A DNA stretch of 64,000 nt from Chryseobacterium soli (GTDB lineage Bacteria; Bacteroidota; Bacteroidia; Flavobacteriales; Weeksellaceae), in the NCBI RefSeq assembly GCF_000737705.1, contig NZ_JPRH01000001.1, positions 1,054,001 through 1,118,000 on the forward strand, read 5' to 3'. The notes beneath the pieces were generated by a model. That model did not search any database. It was given only the letters and a program-made list of their open reading frames with translations, and was not told where the DNA came from. Positions 43,897 through 52,944 of the stretch are shown here, in pieces (position 1 is the first letter of the stretch; each line of letters starts with the position of its first letter). The translations under genes were made by a program, and so were the position numbers.

Positions 43897-46791
43897 ATGC
43901 AAGGAAAAGGACTTATTACAATTGTTGCTATTGTCCTAGGGTTGATCTGCTTAAACGAGCTATTACCAACCTGGTACGCCAGCAAAATTGAATCGCAGAT
44001 CGAAGCTGCGAAAGGAAACGAGAAAGAGATCAAACGGATAAAAGAAGATACTCTTAATCTAGGCTATACAAAGCTTTATTATACAAAAGCTAAGGACAAA
44101 GAAATGAAACTTGGTCTTGACCTGAAAGGGGGGATCAACGTTCTATTGGAAATCAACCAAAGAGATTTGGTAAATGATTTAACCAATTATTCTACCAACC
44201 CTGTTCTTATTGAAGCTTTAAATAAAACTGATGAAGCTCAGAAAAACTCTACAAAATCTTACATCGACAACTTCTTCGAACAATTTGATGCACTGAATAA
44301 AGCTAAAGGAACCAACCTTAAGCTGGCAGATCCGGAACTTTTCGGAAATACCAATTTATCAGAAATCAAGTACAATACTACTGATGAGCAGGTTAAAAGC
44401 ATCATTAAAAGAAGAATTGATCTTTCTGTAGGAACAGCTTTTGAAGTGATCAGAACAAGAATTGATAAGCTGGGAGCGGTACAGCCGAACGTTCAGAGAG
44501 TTCCTGGTACTGCCAGAATTTCTGTGGAAATGCCTGGTATGAAAGATATCGATAAGGTGAAAAAAATGCTTCAGACTTCTGCAAAACTTCAATTCTGGGA
44601 AGTACAGCAGGTTCCTGAAATTGCGCCTTATTTCCAATCCTTGACTACAATGATTGCTGCAAAAGGAGATTCTATAGGAGTTGCCAAGAATGTTAACTTC
44701 ATGAGCCTTTTACAGCTTGACAAATTAAGAAGTAATGGTGTTGCGAACGTAAAATTATCTGATACTGCTGCTGTTAACAAGATTTTGAACAGCAAAGTAG
44801 CACAGTCTTTACGTCCTGCTAACATTAAATATACCCAGTTCATGTGGGGATACAAGCCTGAGGCTACAAGTCCTGATGACCTGGTACTGTATGCTATCAG
44901 AGGTAGCATCAATCAAAAAGCTCCGGTAGACGGTGCGGTAGAATCTGCAAACATCAGTTATGATGAGTTAAGCAGAGTGGTCGTAGACATGCAGATGGAC
45001 TCTAAAGGTGCTAAAGAATGGAAAACCTTAACAGAGAAAAATGTTGGTAAACCAGTTGCCGTTACCTTGGACGGAAGAGTATATACAGCACCTAATGTGG
45101 TAAATGCTATTCCTAACGGTAGAACTCAAATCTCAGGTAACTTCTCTCAGGAAGAAGCTAAAGAATTGGTTGACGTTTTAGGAGCAGGTAAATTACCGGC
45201 AGGAGCTAAAGTGGTTCAGGCGACTCAGGTAGGTCCGTCTTTAGGACAGGAATCTATTGATGCCGGAATGATTTCATTCATTATCGCATTCTTGATTATT
45301 ATTGCGTATATCATTTTCTATTACGGTGGTGCAGGAGTGTACGCTGTAATTGCAATGATTATCAACCTTTTCTATATTTTCGGAATTATGGATTCCGGAG
45401 ACTTTACCCTTACGCTTCCTGGTATCGCAGGTATCGTTCTTACGATGGCCATGGCGGTAGATACGAACGTAATTATCTATGAAAGAACGAAAGAAGAATT
45501 ATTTGCAGGAAAAAACATTCTTGAAGCTTATAAAGATGGTTTCAAACATGCATTGAGTGCAATTGTTGATGGTCACTTAACGACATTATTAACGGCTGGA
45601 GTACTTTTCTTATTTGGAACAGGTCCTATCAAAGGATTTGCTTTAACCTTAGGAATTGGTATCTTAATGACATTCTTTACTTCAGTATTGCTTTCAAGAG
45701 TAATGATCTTCACAAGATTGGAAAAAGGAAAACACCTTTCTGTTTGGACTCCTCCTACGAAGAATCTATTCAGAAATACGTGGATCGACTTTATTGGTAA
45801 AAGAAAATATGCTTATATCATTTCTGCTGTACTTACGATAATCTCTCTTGGATCTATGTTTATTCATGGTTTCAAATACGGGATTGACTTTACAGGAGGT
45901 AGAAACTATATTGTCAGATTTGATAAAGATGTAAATGCTGAAGATGTTGAGCAGAATTTAATCAAAGTATTTAAGACAGAAGACGGTAAAAACTCTTCCG
46001 TAGAAGCAAAAACTTTTGGTAATGCTAAACAGCTTAAAATTTCTACAGATTATCTTATTGATGACGAATCTTTAAAAGCTGACCAGACTGTTGAACAGAA
46101 GCTATATGACGGTTTAAAAACAAATCTTCCTTCTAATATTTCACTGCACGATTTCAAATCTGCTGATAAAGAGCATGCAGGAATTATTTCTTCTGAGAAA
46201 GTAGGTCCTACAGTAGCAGACGATATCCAGACTCACGGTATTCTTGCAGTGGTTGCTGCATTGGCAGGGATCTTTATCTATATCTTATTCAGATTTAGAA
46301 AATGGCAGTTCTCTCTGGGAGCGGTTGCAGCTCTATTCCATGATGCGGTAATTATTTTGGGAACGTATTCATTACTTCACAAGTATATGCCATTCAACAT
46401 GGAGATCAACCAGGATTTCATTGCAGCGATCTTAACGGTATTAGGATATTCAATCAATGATACAGTTATTATCTTTGACAGAATTAGAGAATATCTGAGA
46501 GAAAAGAAGTCATTAACATTAGCTGGATTATTTGATGACTCTATTTCTAGTACGCTAGGTAGAACATTCAACACTTCATTTACTACCATCCTTGTAATTC
46601 TTGCCATCTTTATTTTTGGTGGAGATAACCTGAGAGGATTTATGTTTGCGATGTTAATCGGTATCGGATTCGGTACATACTCATCCATATTCATTGCTTC
46701 GGCAATTGCTTATGATTTCCTTAAAACAGGGAAAGAAGACGAAGTACATGGAAGAACAACTTCAACAAAAGAAGAACTTGCTTCAAAGTAA
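43897..46791 (+). CDS. secDF: Fused protein translocase subunit SecDF
   Basis: SecDF uses the proton gradient to help preproteins move through SecYEG and recycles the SecA motor. This is the fused form, 964 residues. The SecD half has one N-terminal helix, the motif KLGLDLKGGINVLLEIN (near residue 70), a large periplasmic P1 domain, and a helix block with GIVLTMAMAVDTNVIIYERTKEEL (near residue 510). The SecF half begins near residue 640 with its own YGIDFTGGRNYIVRF and contains GYSINDTVIIFDRIREYL (near residue 850). The conserved Asp residues for proton transfer are kept in both halves. A terminator follows. Confidence 0.97.
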   Translation: MQGKGLITIVAIVLGLICLNELLPTWYASKIESQIEAAKGNEKEIKRIKEDTLNLGYTKLYYTKAKDKEMKLGLDLKGGINVLLEINQRDLVNDLTNYSTNPVLIEALNKTDEAQKNSTKSYIDNFFEQFDALNKAKGTNLKLADPELFGNTNLSEIKYNTTDEQVKSIIKRRIDLSVGTAFEVIRTRIDKLGAVQPNVQRVPGTARISVEMPGMKDIDKVKKMLQTSAKLQFWEVQQVPEIAPYFQSLTTMIAAKGDSIGVAKNVNFMSLLQLDKLRSNGVANVKLSDTAAVNKILNSKVAQSLRPANIKYTQFMWGYKPEATSPDDLVLYAIRGSINQKAPVDGAVESANISYDELSRVVVDMQMDSKGAKEWKTLTEKNVGKPVAVTLDGRVYTAPNVVNAIPNGRTQISGNFSQEEAKELVDVLGAGKLPAGAKVVQATQVGPSLGQESIDAGMISFIIAFLIIIAYIIFYYGGAGVYAVIAMIINLFYIFGIMDSGDFTLTLPGIAGIVLTMAMAVDTNVIIYERTKEELFAGKNILEAYKDGFKHALSAIVDGHLTTLLTAGVLFLFGTGPIKGFALTLGIGILMTFFTSVLLSRVMIFTRLEKGKHLSVWTPPTKNLFRNTWIDFIGKRKYAYIISAVLTIISLGSMFIHGFKYGIDFTGGRNYIVRFDKDVNAEDVEQNLIKVFKTEDGKNSSVEAKTFGNAKQLKISTDYLIDDESLKADQTVEQKLYDGLKTNLPSNISLHDFKSADKEHAGIISSEKVGPTVADDIQTHGILAVVAALAGIFIYILFRFRKWQFSLGAVAALFHDAVIILGTYSLLHKYMPFNMEINQDFIAAILTVLGYSINDTVIIFDRIREYLREKKSLTLAGLFDDSISSTLGRTFNTSFTTILVILAIFIFGGDNLRGFMFAMLIGIGFGTYSSIFIASAIAYDFLKTGKEDEVHGRTTSTKEELASK

Positions 46792-46813
46792 TTTGAACTA
46801 CAATAAATAAAGT

Positions 46814-46843
46814 AAGGCCGTTTCGAAAGAAGCGGCCTTTTTT
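46814..46843 (+). terminator. Intrinsic terminator after secDF
   Basis: AAGGCCGTTTC (46814-46824) pairs with GAAGCGGCCTT (46829-46839, one G-U) around a GAAA tetraloop, then a T run. Confidence 0.92.
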
Positions 46844-46849
46844 GTTTCC

Positions 46850-47138
46850 ATGATGCAATAGATATTTACTTAACTATATAAACATCAGGAAAAGCAAGGG
46901 TATAAGGGAAACAGAAAGATAATTAATTATGGTAATTATATAAATTTTACATTAACCCTGCTCTCTTATTATTATGACTCTGTCATTCTGAATGTAACGG
47001 AGTGAAATGAAGAATCTGAGCTATCATGGGATTCTTCCTTCGTCAGAATGACACTGGTGTAAAATTGTATAGAGTCGCCTTAATTATTATACTTCTTTAA
47101 TATTGTGAAATTTAGAATCATTATTTTTTAGATTTCGT
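46850..47138. other. Non-coding spacer containing one REP-like element
   Basis: No gene is visible between the secDF terminator and the promoter of the MFS gene. The left part is AT-rich without structure I can name; the right part holds the hairpin repeat at 46981-47053. Confidence 0.6.
46981..47053. repeat. TCATTCTGA-type intergenic hairpin repeat
   Basis: TGTCATTCTGA (46981-46991) pairs with TCAGAATGACA (47043-47053), and inner words GAAGAATC and GATTCTTC also pair. The whole 73 bp can fold into a long hairpin. I associate this sequence with common intergenic repeats in many bacteria, including flavobacteria. Confidence 0.75.
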
Positions 47139-47146
47139 TATTTTTG
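47139..47146 (+). promoter_or_regulatory. -7 promoter box of the MFS exporter gene
   Basis: TATTTTTG lies 7 nt before the ATG at 47154. It predicts a leader of only a few nucleotides. Confidence 0.5.
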
Positions 47147-47153
47147 CAAGATT

Positions 47154-48377
47154 ATGGAAAATTCAAAAAAACAGGCAGCCATAGGCTTCATATTTATCAC
47201 ACTGCTGATTGATATTACAGGATGGGGGATTATTATTCCCGTGGTTCCGAAATTAATTGAGGAACTTATTCATGCAGATATCAGTGAAGCTGCAAAATAT
47301 GGCGGCTGGTTAGGCTTTGCCTACGCTTTTACTCAGTTTATATTTTCTCCCGTTGTAGGAAACCTGAGTGACAAATACGGAAGAAGGCCTATTATCCTGA
47401 TCTCCCTCTTTGGATTTGCTGTAGATTATATTTTCCTGGCACTGGCGCCTACCATCTGGTGGTTGTTTCTCGGAAGAATTATTGCCGGGCTTACAGGAGC
47501 CAGTGTAACAACAGCCAGTGCGTATATTGCCGATATTTCCACAGATAAAGACCGGGCTAAAAACTTTGGACTCATTGGAGCTGCATTTGGATTAGGCTTT
47601 ATTATCGGGCCTGTATTAGGTGGTTTATTAGGCCATTATGGTGCGAGAGTTCCTTTTTATGCAGCGGCAGGTTTGTGTCTTTTAAATTTCCTTTACGGGT
47701 ATTTTGTTCTTCCTGAAAGTTTAGATAAAGATAAAAGAAGAGAATTTGACTGGAAGCGTGCGAATCCGATCGGTTCCCTTAAGTTTTTAAGAAAGCATCC
47801 TGAAATTTCAGGGTTAATTGTTTCCCTTATTTTGATCTATATTGCAGGCCATGCAGTGCAGAGCAACTGGAGCTTTTTCACCATGTATAAATTCAGCTGG
47901 ACAGAAAGAATGGTAGGCATTTCCCTGGGAGTTGTAGGATTATTGGTAGGCTTGGTACAGGGAGTTCTTATACGATGGACGACGCCAAGATTAGGAGAGC
48001 AGAAAAGCATTTATTACGGTCTTGCACTATATGCAATCGGAATGTTGTTATTCGCTTTTGCATCTGAAGGCTGGATGATGTTTGTATTTCTGATCCCTTA
48101 TTGTCTGGGTGGAATTTGCGGACCAGCACTTCAATCGGTGATTACAAAAAATGTACCCTCTAATGAACAAGGTGAGCTTCAGGGATCATTAACCAGTTTA
48201 ATGAGTGCAACTTCCATTATAGGACCGCCGATGATGACGAATTTGTTTTATTTCTTCACTCATGATGAAGCCCCGTTTAAATTTTCGGGAGCGCCTTTCT
48301 TTTTGGCTTTTATCCTGATGGCGGTAAGTGTTATAGTAACTTATTACGCTTTTCAGAAACAGAAAATTAAAAAATAA
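47154..48377 (+). CDS. TetA-like major facilitator exporter (DHA1 family)
   Basis: The 407-residue inner-membrane protein has about twelve helices and the MFS motif A in GNLSDKYGRRPIIL (residues about 69-82). ITGWGIIIPVVP in helix 1, GRIIAGLTGASVTTASAYIAD (near residue 107) and GPVLGGLLGHYGARVPFYAAA (near residue 157) closely follow the TetA/TCR drug:proton antiporter pattern. It may export tetracycline-like or other small compounds. Context gives no sign of an acquired resistance element: no TetR-type repressor, transposon or atypical composition. It is therefore probably an intrinsic exporter. A terminator follows. Confidence 0.88.
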   Translation: MENSKKQAAIGFIFITLLIDITGWGIIIPVVPKLIEELIHADISEAAKYGGWLGFAYAFTQFIFSPVVGNLSDKYGRRPIILISLFGFAVDYIFLALAPTIWWLFLGRIIAGLTGASVTTASAYIADISTDKDRAKNFGLIGAAFGLGFIIGPVLGGLLGHYGARVPFYAAAGLCLLNFLYGYFVLPESLDKDKRREFDWKRANPIGSLKFLRKHPEISGLIVSLILIYIAGHAVQSNWSFFTMYKFSWTERMVGISLGVVGLLVGLVQGVLIRWTTPRLGEQKSIYYGLALYAIGMLLFAFASEGWMMFVFLIPYCLGGICGPALQSVITKNVPSNEQGELQGSLTSLMSATSIIGPPMMTNLFYFFTHDEAPFKFSGAPFFLAFILMAVSVIVTYYAFQKQKIKK

Positions 48378-48380
48378 AAA

Positions 48381-48411
48381 AACAGGGAATCCAATTTGGG
48401 TTCCCTGTTTC
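48381..48411 (+). terminator. Intrinsic terminator after the MFS exporter
   Basis: AACAGGGAA (48381-48389) pairs with TTCCCTGTT (48401-48409), with a partly pairing 11-nt loop and T after. Confidence 0.85.
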
Positions 48412-48592
48412 ATTGTGAAAGAATGAGTATATATGGAAAGTGATTTTTTACATTACTTATGTTACTGTCAACTGATTATCATTAGTAGCTGTATTATTGA
48501 AGTAAATATAATTAAAAAGTGAATATAATTCTCTATACATTGAATTAATTTTTTGTTAAGGGTTGATTACAGGACAAAATGCTGGATTGTAG

Positions 48593-48716
48593 AAGTTAGA
48601 TGTCAGACATGAGATTTCAGACATTACATCGAACTATAAATTAATAACATAGCCTAAACACCAAAAAACAAACACAAAACACTAAAAAATAACAACTGAC
48701 AACCAAACCCCGTCAA
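48593..48716 (-). repeat. Composite intergenic word repeat, copy A
   Basis: Read on the minus strand, the stretch runs GGTTTGGTTGTCAGTTG, then TTTTTAGTGTTTTGTGTTTG, TGGTGTTTAGGCTATG, a 25-nt spacer, and GTCTGAAATCTCATGTCTGA. The same order of words recurs at 51051-51133 and 60924-61000. The rest of the 420-bp gap is AT-rich and shows no gene. Confidence 0.8.
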
Positions 48717-48798
48717 CCAATCCCTCCGAATTATTAAAATTTATTTAAAATTCGTATTTACCTATAATAATATGTATAATCTTTTGTAATTTTACAGC

Positions 48799-49134
48799 AT
48801 GGAATTAAGCATTGGAGAAATGGCACTGATTGCGATAGCAATCGTTGTATTATTCGGCCCGGATAAACTTCCTCAGATAGCACGTGACTTAGGAGCGGGT
48901 GTTAGAAAGATGCGTGGCGCAGTGGAGGACATCAAAACTGAAATTATGAAAGAAACTGACAACCCAGTTTCTGAAATTAAGCGCGAGATTGAGAAGGTGA
49001 AGGATGCTGCTAAAGACTTTAATCCAATGAAAGATGTTCAGAAAGATATCCTTAGTGATCCGGCGGTTTCTAATGAGCCTCCAAAACCCAAGCCTGCCGA
49101 CGATGAAACGCATGAAGGACCTGTAAGCAGATAA
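48799..49134 (+). CDS. tatA: TatA/TatB-family twin-arginine translocase subunit
   Basis: The 111-residue protein has one N-terminal membrane helix (residues about 8-20), the FGPDKLP hinge (residues 19-25), and an amphipathic helix with RDLGAGVRKMRGA. A charged coiled-coil tail ends in a Pro/Lys-rich stretch. This is the TatA/TatB/Hcf106 architecture; the tail length is nearer TatB, but flavobacteria often use one such subunit with TatC. It would act in exporting folded proteins. TatC is not in this window. The gene opens an operon with a PAP2 phosphatase (3-bp gap). Confidence 0.9.
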   Translation: MELSIGEMALIAIAIVVLFGPDKLPQIARDLGAGVRKMRGAVEDIKTEIMKETDNPVSEIKREIEKVKDAAKDFNPMKDVQKDILSDPAVSNEPPKPKPADDETHEGPVSR

Positions 49135-49137
49135 TTC

Positions 49138-49704
49138 ATGGAAGAGCTTATTCAGGAAGATAAGAAGGTCTTTTTGTACCTTAATAATTTGGGAGACACT
49201 TCTTTTGACCAGTTTTGGATGCTGATTTCAAGCACATGGATCTGGGTTCCGCTTTACATTATATTTCTTTATTTTTTATATAAAAATTTCAAACTAAGAT
49301 CTTTAGTTTTTATTCTTTTATTTATAGCAATCGGAGTTACGGTTTCGGATCAGTTAGCGGGTATTTTCAAATATGGAGTCGCCAGGCTGAGACCTTGCCA
49401 TGATCCCGCACTGGAGCATCATATGAGGATTGTAAAATGTGGCGGACAGTTTGGATTTTATTCTGCCCATGCCTCTAATACGTTCTTTTTAGCAACTTAT
49501 CTCGGTATGTTGTTAAAAAAGAAACTCAGTTGGTTTCCTTATGCTATATTTGTGTGGGCTATAGTGGTTTCCTATAGTCGCATATATTTAGGAGTGCATT
49601 TCCCGATGGATATTTTGGTGGGGGCGTTTGTTGGAATTTTATTGGGAGTGATCTTTGGTGCACTTGCCAAAAAAGTCATCAACAAACAGAATATAACACC
49701 ATGA
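49138..49704 (+). CDS. PAP2-family membrane phosphatase
   Basis: The 188-residue membrane protein has about five hydrophobic helices and the three phosphatase motifs: KYGVARLRPC (near residue 80), the SAHASNT segment with the catalytic His (near residue 114) and SRIYLGVHFPMDILVG (near residue 143). It removes phosphate from lipid substrates, most likely undecaprenyl diphosphate or phosphatidic acid, at the membrane surface. It is 3 bp behind tatA and overlaps the next gene by 4 bp (ATGA), so the three form an operon. Substrate choice is inferred. Confidence 0.88.
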   Translation: MEELIQEDKKVFLYLNNLGDTSFDQFWMLISSTWIWVPLYIIFLYFLYKNFKLRSLVFILLFIAIGVTVSDQLAGIFKYGVARLRPCHDPALEHHMRIVKCGGQFGFYSAHASNTFFLATYLGMLLKKKLSWFPYAIFVWAIVVSYSRIYLGVHFPMDILVGAFVGILLGVIFGALAKKVINKQNITP

Positions 49705-50513
49705 AAAAACATTTATTACTGGGAGCATTAGCCTTTACCTCGTGTACACTGTACGCTCAAGACAAAAAAACGGCAGACGAATGCTTTAAAAATGCAGATT
49801 ACAAATGTGCAGAAGAACAGTATTCAAAACTGGCGGAAAAAGAGCAGATCCAAAAATACCAGGCGGAATATTATGACAATCTGGGCACCGCTCAAAGAAG
49901 GCTGGGAAAGACTGCTCTGGCTTTTAAATCCTATGAATCAGCTTTGAAGGCTAATCCTATGTCAGTTTCTGTCTATGCCAACCTGGCTTCTCTATACAGC
50001 CAGAAAGGAAATAAACCCAAAGCTTTGGAATACATTGCCAATGGACTTCGTGTAGATGCAGAAAATCCGGATTTATATTTAACCCGTTCTAAAATTTACG
50101 ACAGCCAGGGTAAAAAAGAGCTTGCTATCAAAGATTTAAACCAGATTTTAACCTTTGCTCCGGACAATATTTATGCAAAAACCGGATTAGCAAGCCTGAA
50201 GAAAAATAATGGCGATCTGGAAGGAGCTTTAAAAGATTATAATCAGTTGATTTCAGAAAAACCTGAATCCCTATTGTACAATGGCAGGGCAGATGTTTAT
50301 TTTAAAATGAAGAAAACAAAGGAAGCCCTTTCTGATATTAATAAAGCCATTTCTATCGACCCAAAATTTGCACAATCCTATGTAACCAAAGCATTAATCC
50401 TGTTTGATGGAGCTAAGCAAAAAGAAGCTTGTGCTAATTTGGATAAAGCAGTCAGTTTAGGATATGAAAAAGCCGTGTTGGCGGATTATTATGCTAAATG
50501 CCTTGCAAAATAG
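49701..50513 (+). CDS. Secreted tetratricopeptide-repeat protein
   Basis: The 270-residue protein has a signal peptide (MKKHLLLGALAFTSCTLYAQ) and about six TPR units (for example YDNLGTAQRRLGKTALAFKS near residue 56, VYANLASLYSQKGNKPKALE near residue 92, and the later KPESLLYNGRADVYFKMKK). They span nearly the whole mature chain. It is probably a periplasmic protein-binding scaffold. Its start overlaps the PAP2 stop by 4 bp (ATGA), showing translational coupling in the tatA operon. The binding partner is unknown. Confidence 0.85.
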   Translation: MKKHLLLGALAFTSCTLYAQDKKTADECFKNADYKCAEEQYSKLAEKEQIQKYQAEYYDNLGTAQRRLGKTALAFKSYESALKANPMSVSVYANLASLYSQKGNKPKALEYIANGLRVDAENPDLYLTRSKIYDSQGKKELAIKDLNQILTFAPDNIYAKTGLASLKKNNGDLEGALKDYNQLISEKPESLLYNGRADVYFKMKKTKEALSDINKAISIDPKFAQSYVTKALILFDGAKQKEACANLDKAVSLGYEKAVLADYYAKCLAK

Positions 50514-50590
50514 ATTTATTGCCATGATATGGTCTTTCCTGTACATTAAGTCGGGTGGACTATCAATTTAAAAATTACTAAAGTATATAC

Positions 50591-51046
50591 ATGCTGAATA
50601 TCGTTCTTGTAGAACCGGAAATACCCAATAATACAGGTAATATCGGAAGATTATGTGTGGGGACAGAAAGTAGACTGCACCTCATTCATCCGTTTGGATT
50701 TGTGATTAATGATAAAAATTTAAAAAGATCCGGCCTGGATTATTGGGTACATCTTGATGTTTCCGAATATCCCAATGTTGATGAGTGGATAAAGATAATT
50801 CCCGATCAATCCCGTGTGTTTTTAATGAGTTCACATGCTGAAAAATCATATTTAGAAAACGATTTTCAGGACGGCGACTGGCTGGTTTTCGGCAAGGAAA
50901 GTGTAGGTTTGAGTAAAGAGGTTTTAGATTCTTTTGACAATCATTTAACCATTCCGATGTCAAAATTAATCCGAAGCTTTAATATTGCCAATTCAGTTGC
51001 TTTTGTGATTGGTGAAGCCAAAAGGCAGATTGATCTGAAGGTGTAG
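50591..51046 (+). CDS. trmL: tRNA (cytidine/uridine-34 2'-O)-methyltransferase
   Basis: TrmL methylates the ribose of the wobble base of certain leucine tRNAs. The 151-residue protein is a minimal SPOUT (knotted) methyltransferase with VEPEIPNNTGNIGRLC (residues 7-22), DYWVHLDV (near residue 50), VFGKESVGLSKEVLD (near residue 98) and IPMSKLIRSFNIANSVAFVIGEA (near residue 119), which form the knot and SAM site. Length and motif order match TrmL closely. It lies 77 bp behind the TPR gene. A composite repeat occupies the gap after it. Confidence 0.93.
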   Translation: MLNIVLVEPEIPNNTGNIGRLCVGTESRLHLIHPFGFVINDKNLKRSGLDYWVHLDVSEYPNVDEWIKIIPDQSRVFLMSSHAEKSYLENDFQDGDWLVFGKESVGLSKEVLDSFDNHLTIPMSKLIRSFNIANSVAFVIGEAKRQIDLKV

Positions 51047-51050
51047 AGGA

Positions 51051-51133
51051 TTGGTTTTTAGTTGACAGTTGTTGGTTTTTAGTGTTTGGTGTTTAGGCTG
51101 TATGTTAAGTCTGAAATCTGATGTCTGAAATCT
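51051..51133 (+). repeat. Composite intergenic word repeat, copy B
   Basis: Between trmL and the convergent rlmH stop lie GTTGACAGTTGTTGG, TTTTTAGTGTTTGGTGTTTA, GGCTGTATG and GTCTGAAATCTGATGTCTGA in the same order as at 48593-48716 (there inverted) and 60924-61000. Confidence 0.8.
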
Positions 51134-51134
51134 C

Positions 51135-51608
51135 CTAATCATTATGATAAGGTTTTCCCTGTAAGATCTGGTCGGCTCTATAAAGCTGTTCAACGATAAA
51201 TAAACGGATCATCTGATGCGTGAATGTCATTTTAGATAATGACATTTTTTCGTTGGCTCTGTTGTAGATGTCCTCAGAAAAACCATAAGCACCACCGATC
51301 AGAATATGTACTTTTTTAACGGAAGAATTCATCCAGGTATCAATTTTCTGAGCAAATTCCCGGCTGGTAAATTGTTTTCCTTTTTCATCCAGAATCACAA
51401 CCAGATCATTTTTGTCGATACCGTTTATGAAAAGTTTAGCTTCTTCTTTCTTTAAAAGGTCCGGTGACAGATTTTTGGCGTTTTTAACGTCTGGAATTTC
51501 AGTAATTTCAAAATTCCAGTGCTTGGGAAGCCGCGTAAGATAATAATTGATTAAAGAGGTGATTTCTTTATCGTCTGTTTTGCCGATACAAAGTAAACTG
51601 ATTCGCAT
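51135..51608 (-). CDS. rlmH: 23S rRNA (pseudouridine-1915 N3)-methyltransferase
   Basis: RlmH adds a methyl group to a pseudouridine in helix 69 of 23S rRNA in assembled ribosomes. The 157-residue SPOUT protein carries VVILDEKGKQFTSREFA (near residue 69), HILIGGAYGFSEDIYNRA (near residue 101) and the C-terminal run MTFTHQMIRLFIVEQLYRA then ILQGKPYHN, all diagnostic. It usually has about 155 residues, so this copy is complete. It is convergent with trmL, another RNA methyltransferase, with only the composite repeat between them. Confidence 0.96.
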   Translation of the reverse strand: MRISLLCIGKTDDKEITSLINYYLTRLPKHWNFEITEIPDVKNAKNLSPDLLKKEEAKLFINGIDKNDLVVILDEKGKQFTSREFAQKIDTWMNSSVKKVHILIGGAYGFSEDIYNRANEKMSLSKMTFTHQMIRLFIVEQLYRADQILQGKPYHND

Positions 51609-51930
51609 TTCTTAAGAGGGTTTCAATAGAAAGTCCAAAGATACTATTTTTTGTGGAGGTACGATTGTGCCGGAAAAGAATAGGGGACGAACCGAAGTTT
51701 ATGAGAGGATTTCTAAATGAAAATCAAATATCAATTCATCATAAAGTATTTCAGTTGAATAATCCTCAAATTCCTTATGTTCTAAAAATTCTGTATTTTT
51801 ACAAGATCAACTCACTGTGATTAATTGAAATTGCTTTTCTGCATCTTTTTTTGATTTTTTAGCTTCTTTATTCGGAAGGTAAAGGTGTAATTTGAAAAAA
51901 CTGTATGAAAGGAAACACAAATAAGATAAG
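51609..51930. other. Non-coding spacer before the YihY-type gene
   Basis: About 320 bp between the divergent rlmH and YihY-type genes show no convincing gene, repeat or terminator. A TAnnTTTG-like box is not clear on either strand. Only very short frames are present (for instance 12 codons at 51716). Confidence 0.5.
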
Positions 51931-52944
51931 ATGGCTATAAAAGTTCCCAGGTTTATTATAAAGGTTCAGGATTTTTTTGATGATATCCATATTCCAGTTC
52001 TGGGAATATCGCTTTGGCAGTTGTTTCAGATTTATATCTCGGGAATTTTTAAAGGGAACATTGGAAGAAAAGCAGCGGCAATTTCCTGGAGTTTTACCAT
52101 CAGTTTATTTCCATTTCTTCTTTTCCTGCTTTCTGTTTTACCGTATATGCCGCACTATGATAAATTGCAGTTTTATATTTTTGAAGTCCTGATGCATAAC
52201 ATTATTCCATCCAATATGGAACATGATGTAAGAGGATATATTGAGACCAATATTATCCCGAATATGAAGGGAATCAGTAATCTGACGATCGTTCTGGCAC
52301 TGGTATTTGCAACCAACGGAACTTTTTCTCTTATTAATGGTTTTAATGAAAACTCGGACGAAAAGCTTACCGATGTAAAAGAATTCATCCTTTCTTTTTT
52401 TATTACCATAGGCTTTATTACCATCGTTTTTATGGCACTTTTCGGAGTCTATTATGTGGAGGTCGTTATGAAGCTTTTTACCCCGGCTTATGATGTTTCG
52501 TGGCTGGTGAAAAACCTTTCCAAGATTATTGGATTTGTCTCTTTCCCTCTGTTTTATTTTATCCTTCTGACCTTATTTTACTGGTTGGGAACAGTGAAAA
52601 TTTCCAGATTCAGACAGGCAGTTCCGGGAGCTATTCTTACGACGGTATTGTTCGTGGCTACCACGTATTTATTTGCGATTTATGTGAAAGATATTGCCCG
52701 ATACAACGTTCTTTACGGTTCCATCGGAAGTATGATTTTATTAATGGTTTGGGTGAATGTGAATGTCTACCTACTGTTATTCGGGAATGAGCTCAATATG
52801 GCCATCAGAAAATTACGGATCGAAAAATTAATGTCCGATGAAATTAAAAAAGAAACTGCCAATTACCATTTCATGATCACTGAACCCAGTGAAAGCAGCG
52901 AAGAACATCACAGAAAATTAGAAAATTACAAGAAAAAGGATTAA
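51931..52944 (+). CDS. YihY/BrkB-family inner-membrane protein
   Basis: The 337-residue protein has about six membrane helices and the family pattern GRKAAAISWSFTISLFPFLLFLLSVLPY near residues 46-73, then LYGSIGSMILLMVWVNVNVYLLLFGNELN near residues 256-284. The family was once called ribonuclease BN because of a mistaken assignment; its real function is unresolved and it may be a transporter. The C-terminal 45 residues are charged and cytoplasmic. Its stop codon interlocks with that of the convergent nhaA gene (shared TTAA). Confidence 0.86.
   Translation: MAIKVPRFIIKVQDFFDDIHIPVLGISLWQLFQIYISGIFKGNIGRKAAAISWSFTISLFPFLLFLLSVLPYMPHYDKLQFYIFEVLMHNIIPSNMEHDVRGYIETNIIPNMKGISNLTIVLALVFATNGTFSLINGFNENSDEKLTDVKEFILSFFITIGFITIVFMALFGVYYVEVVMKLFTPAYDVSWLVKNLSKIIGFVSFPLFYFILLTLFYWLGTVKISRFRQAVPGAILTTVLFVATTYLFAIYVKDIARYNVLYGSIGSMILLMVWVNVNVYLLLFGNELNMAIRKLRIEKLMSDEIKKETANYHFMITEPSESSEEHHRKLENYKKKD

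Noticed and set aside
47154..48377. TetA-like exporter as part of a transferred resistance element
   Set aside because: No repressor gene, transposase or composition shift flanks it; it looks like an ordinary chromosomal exporter.
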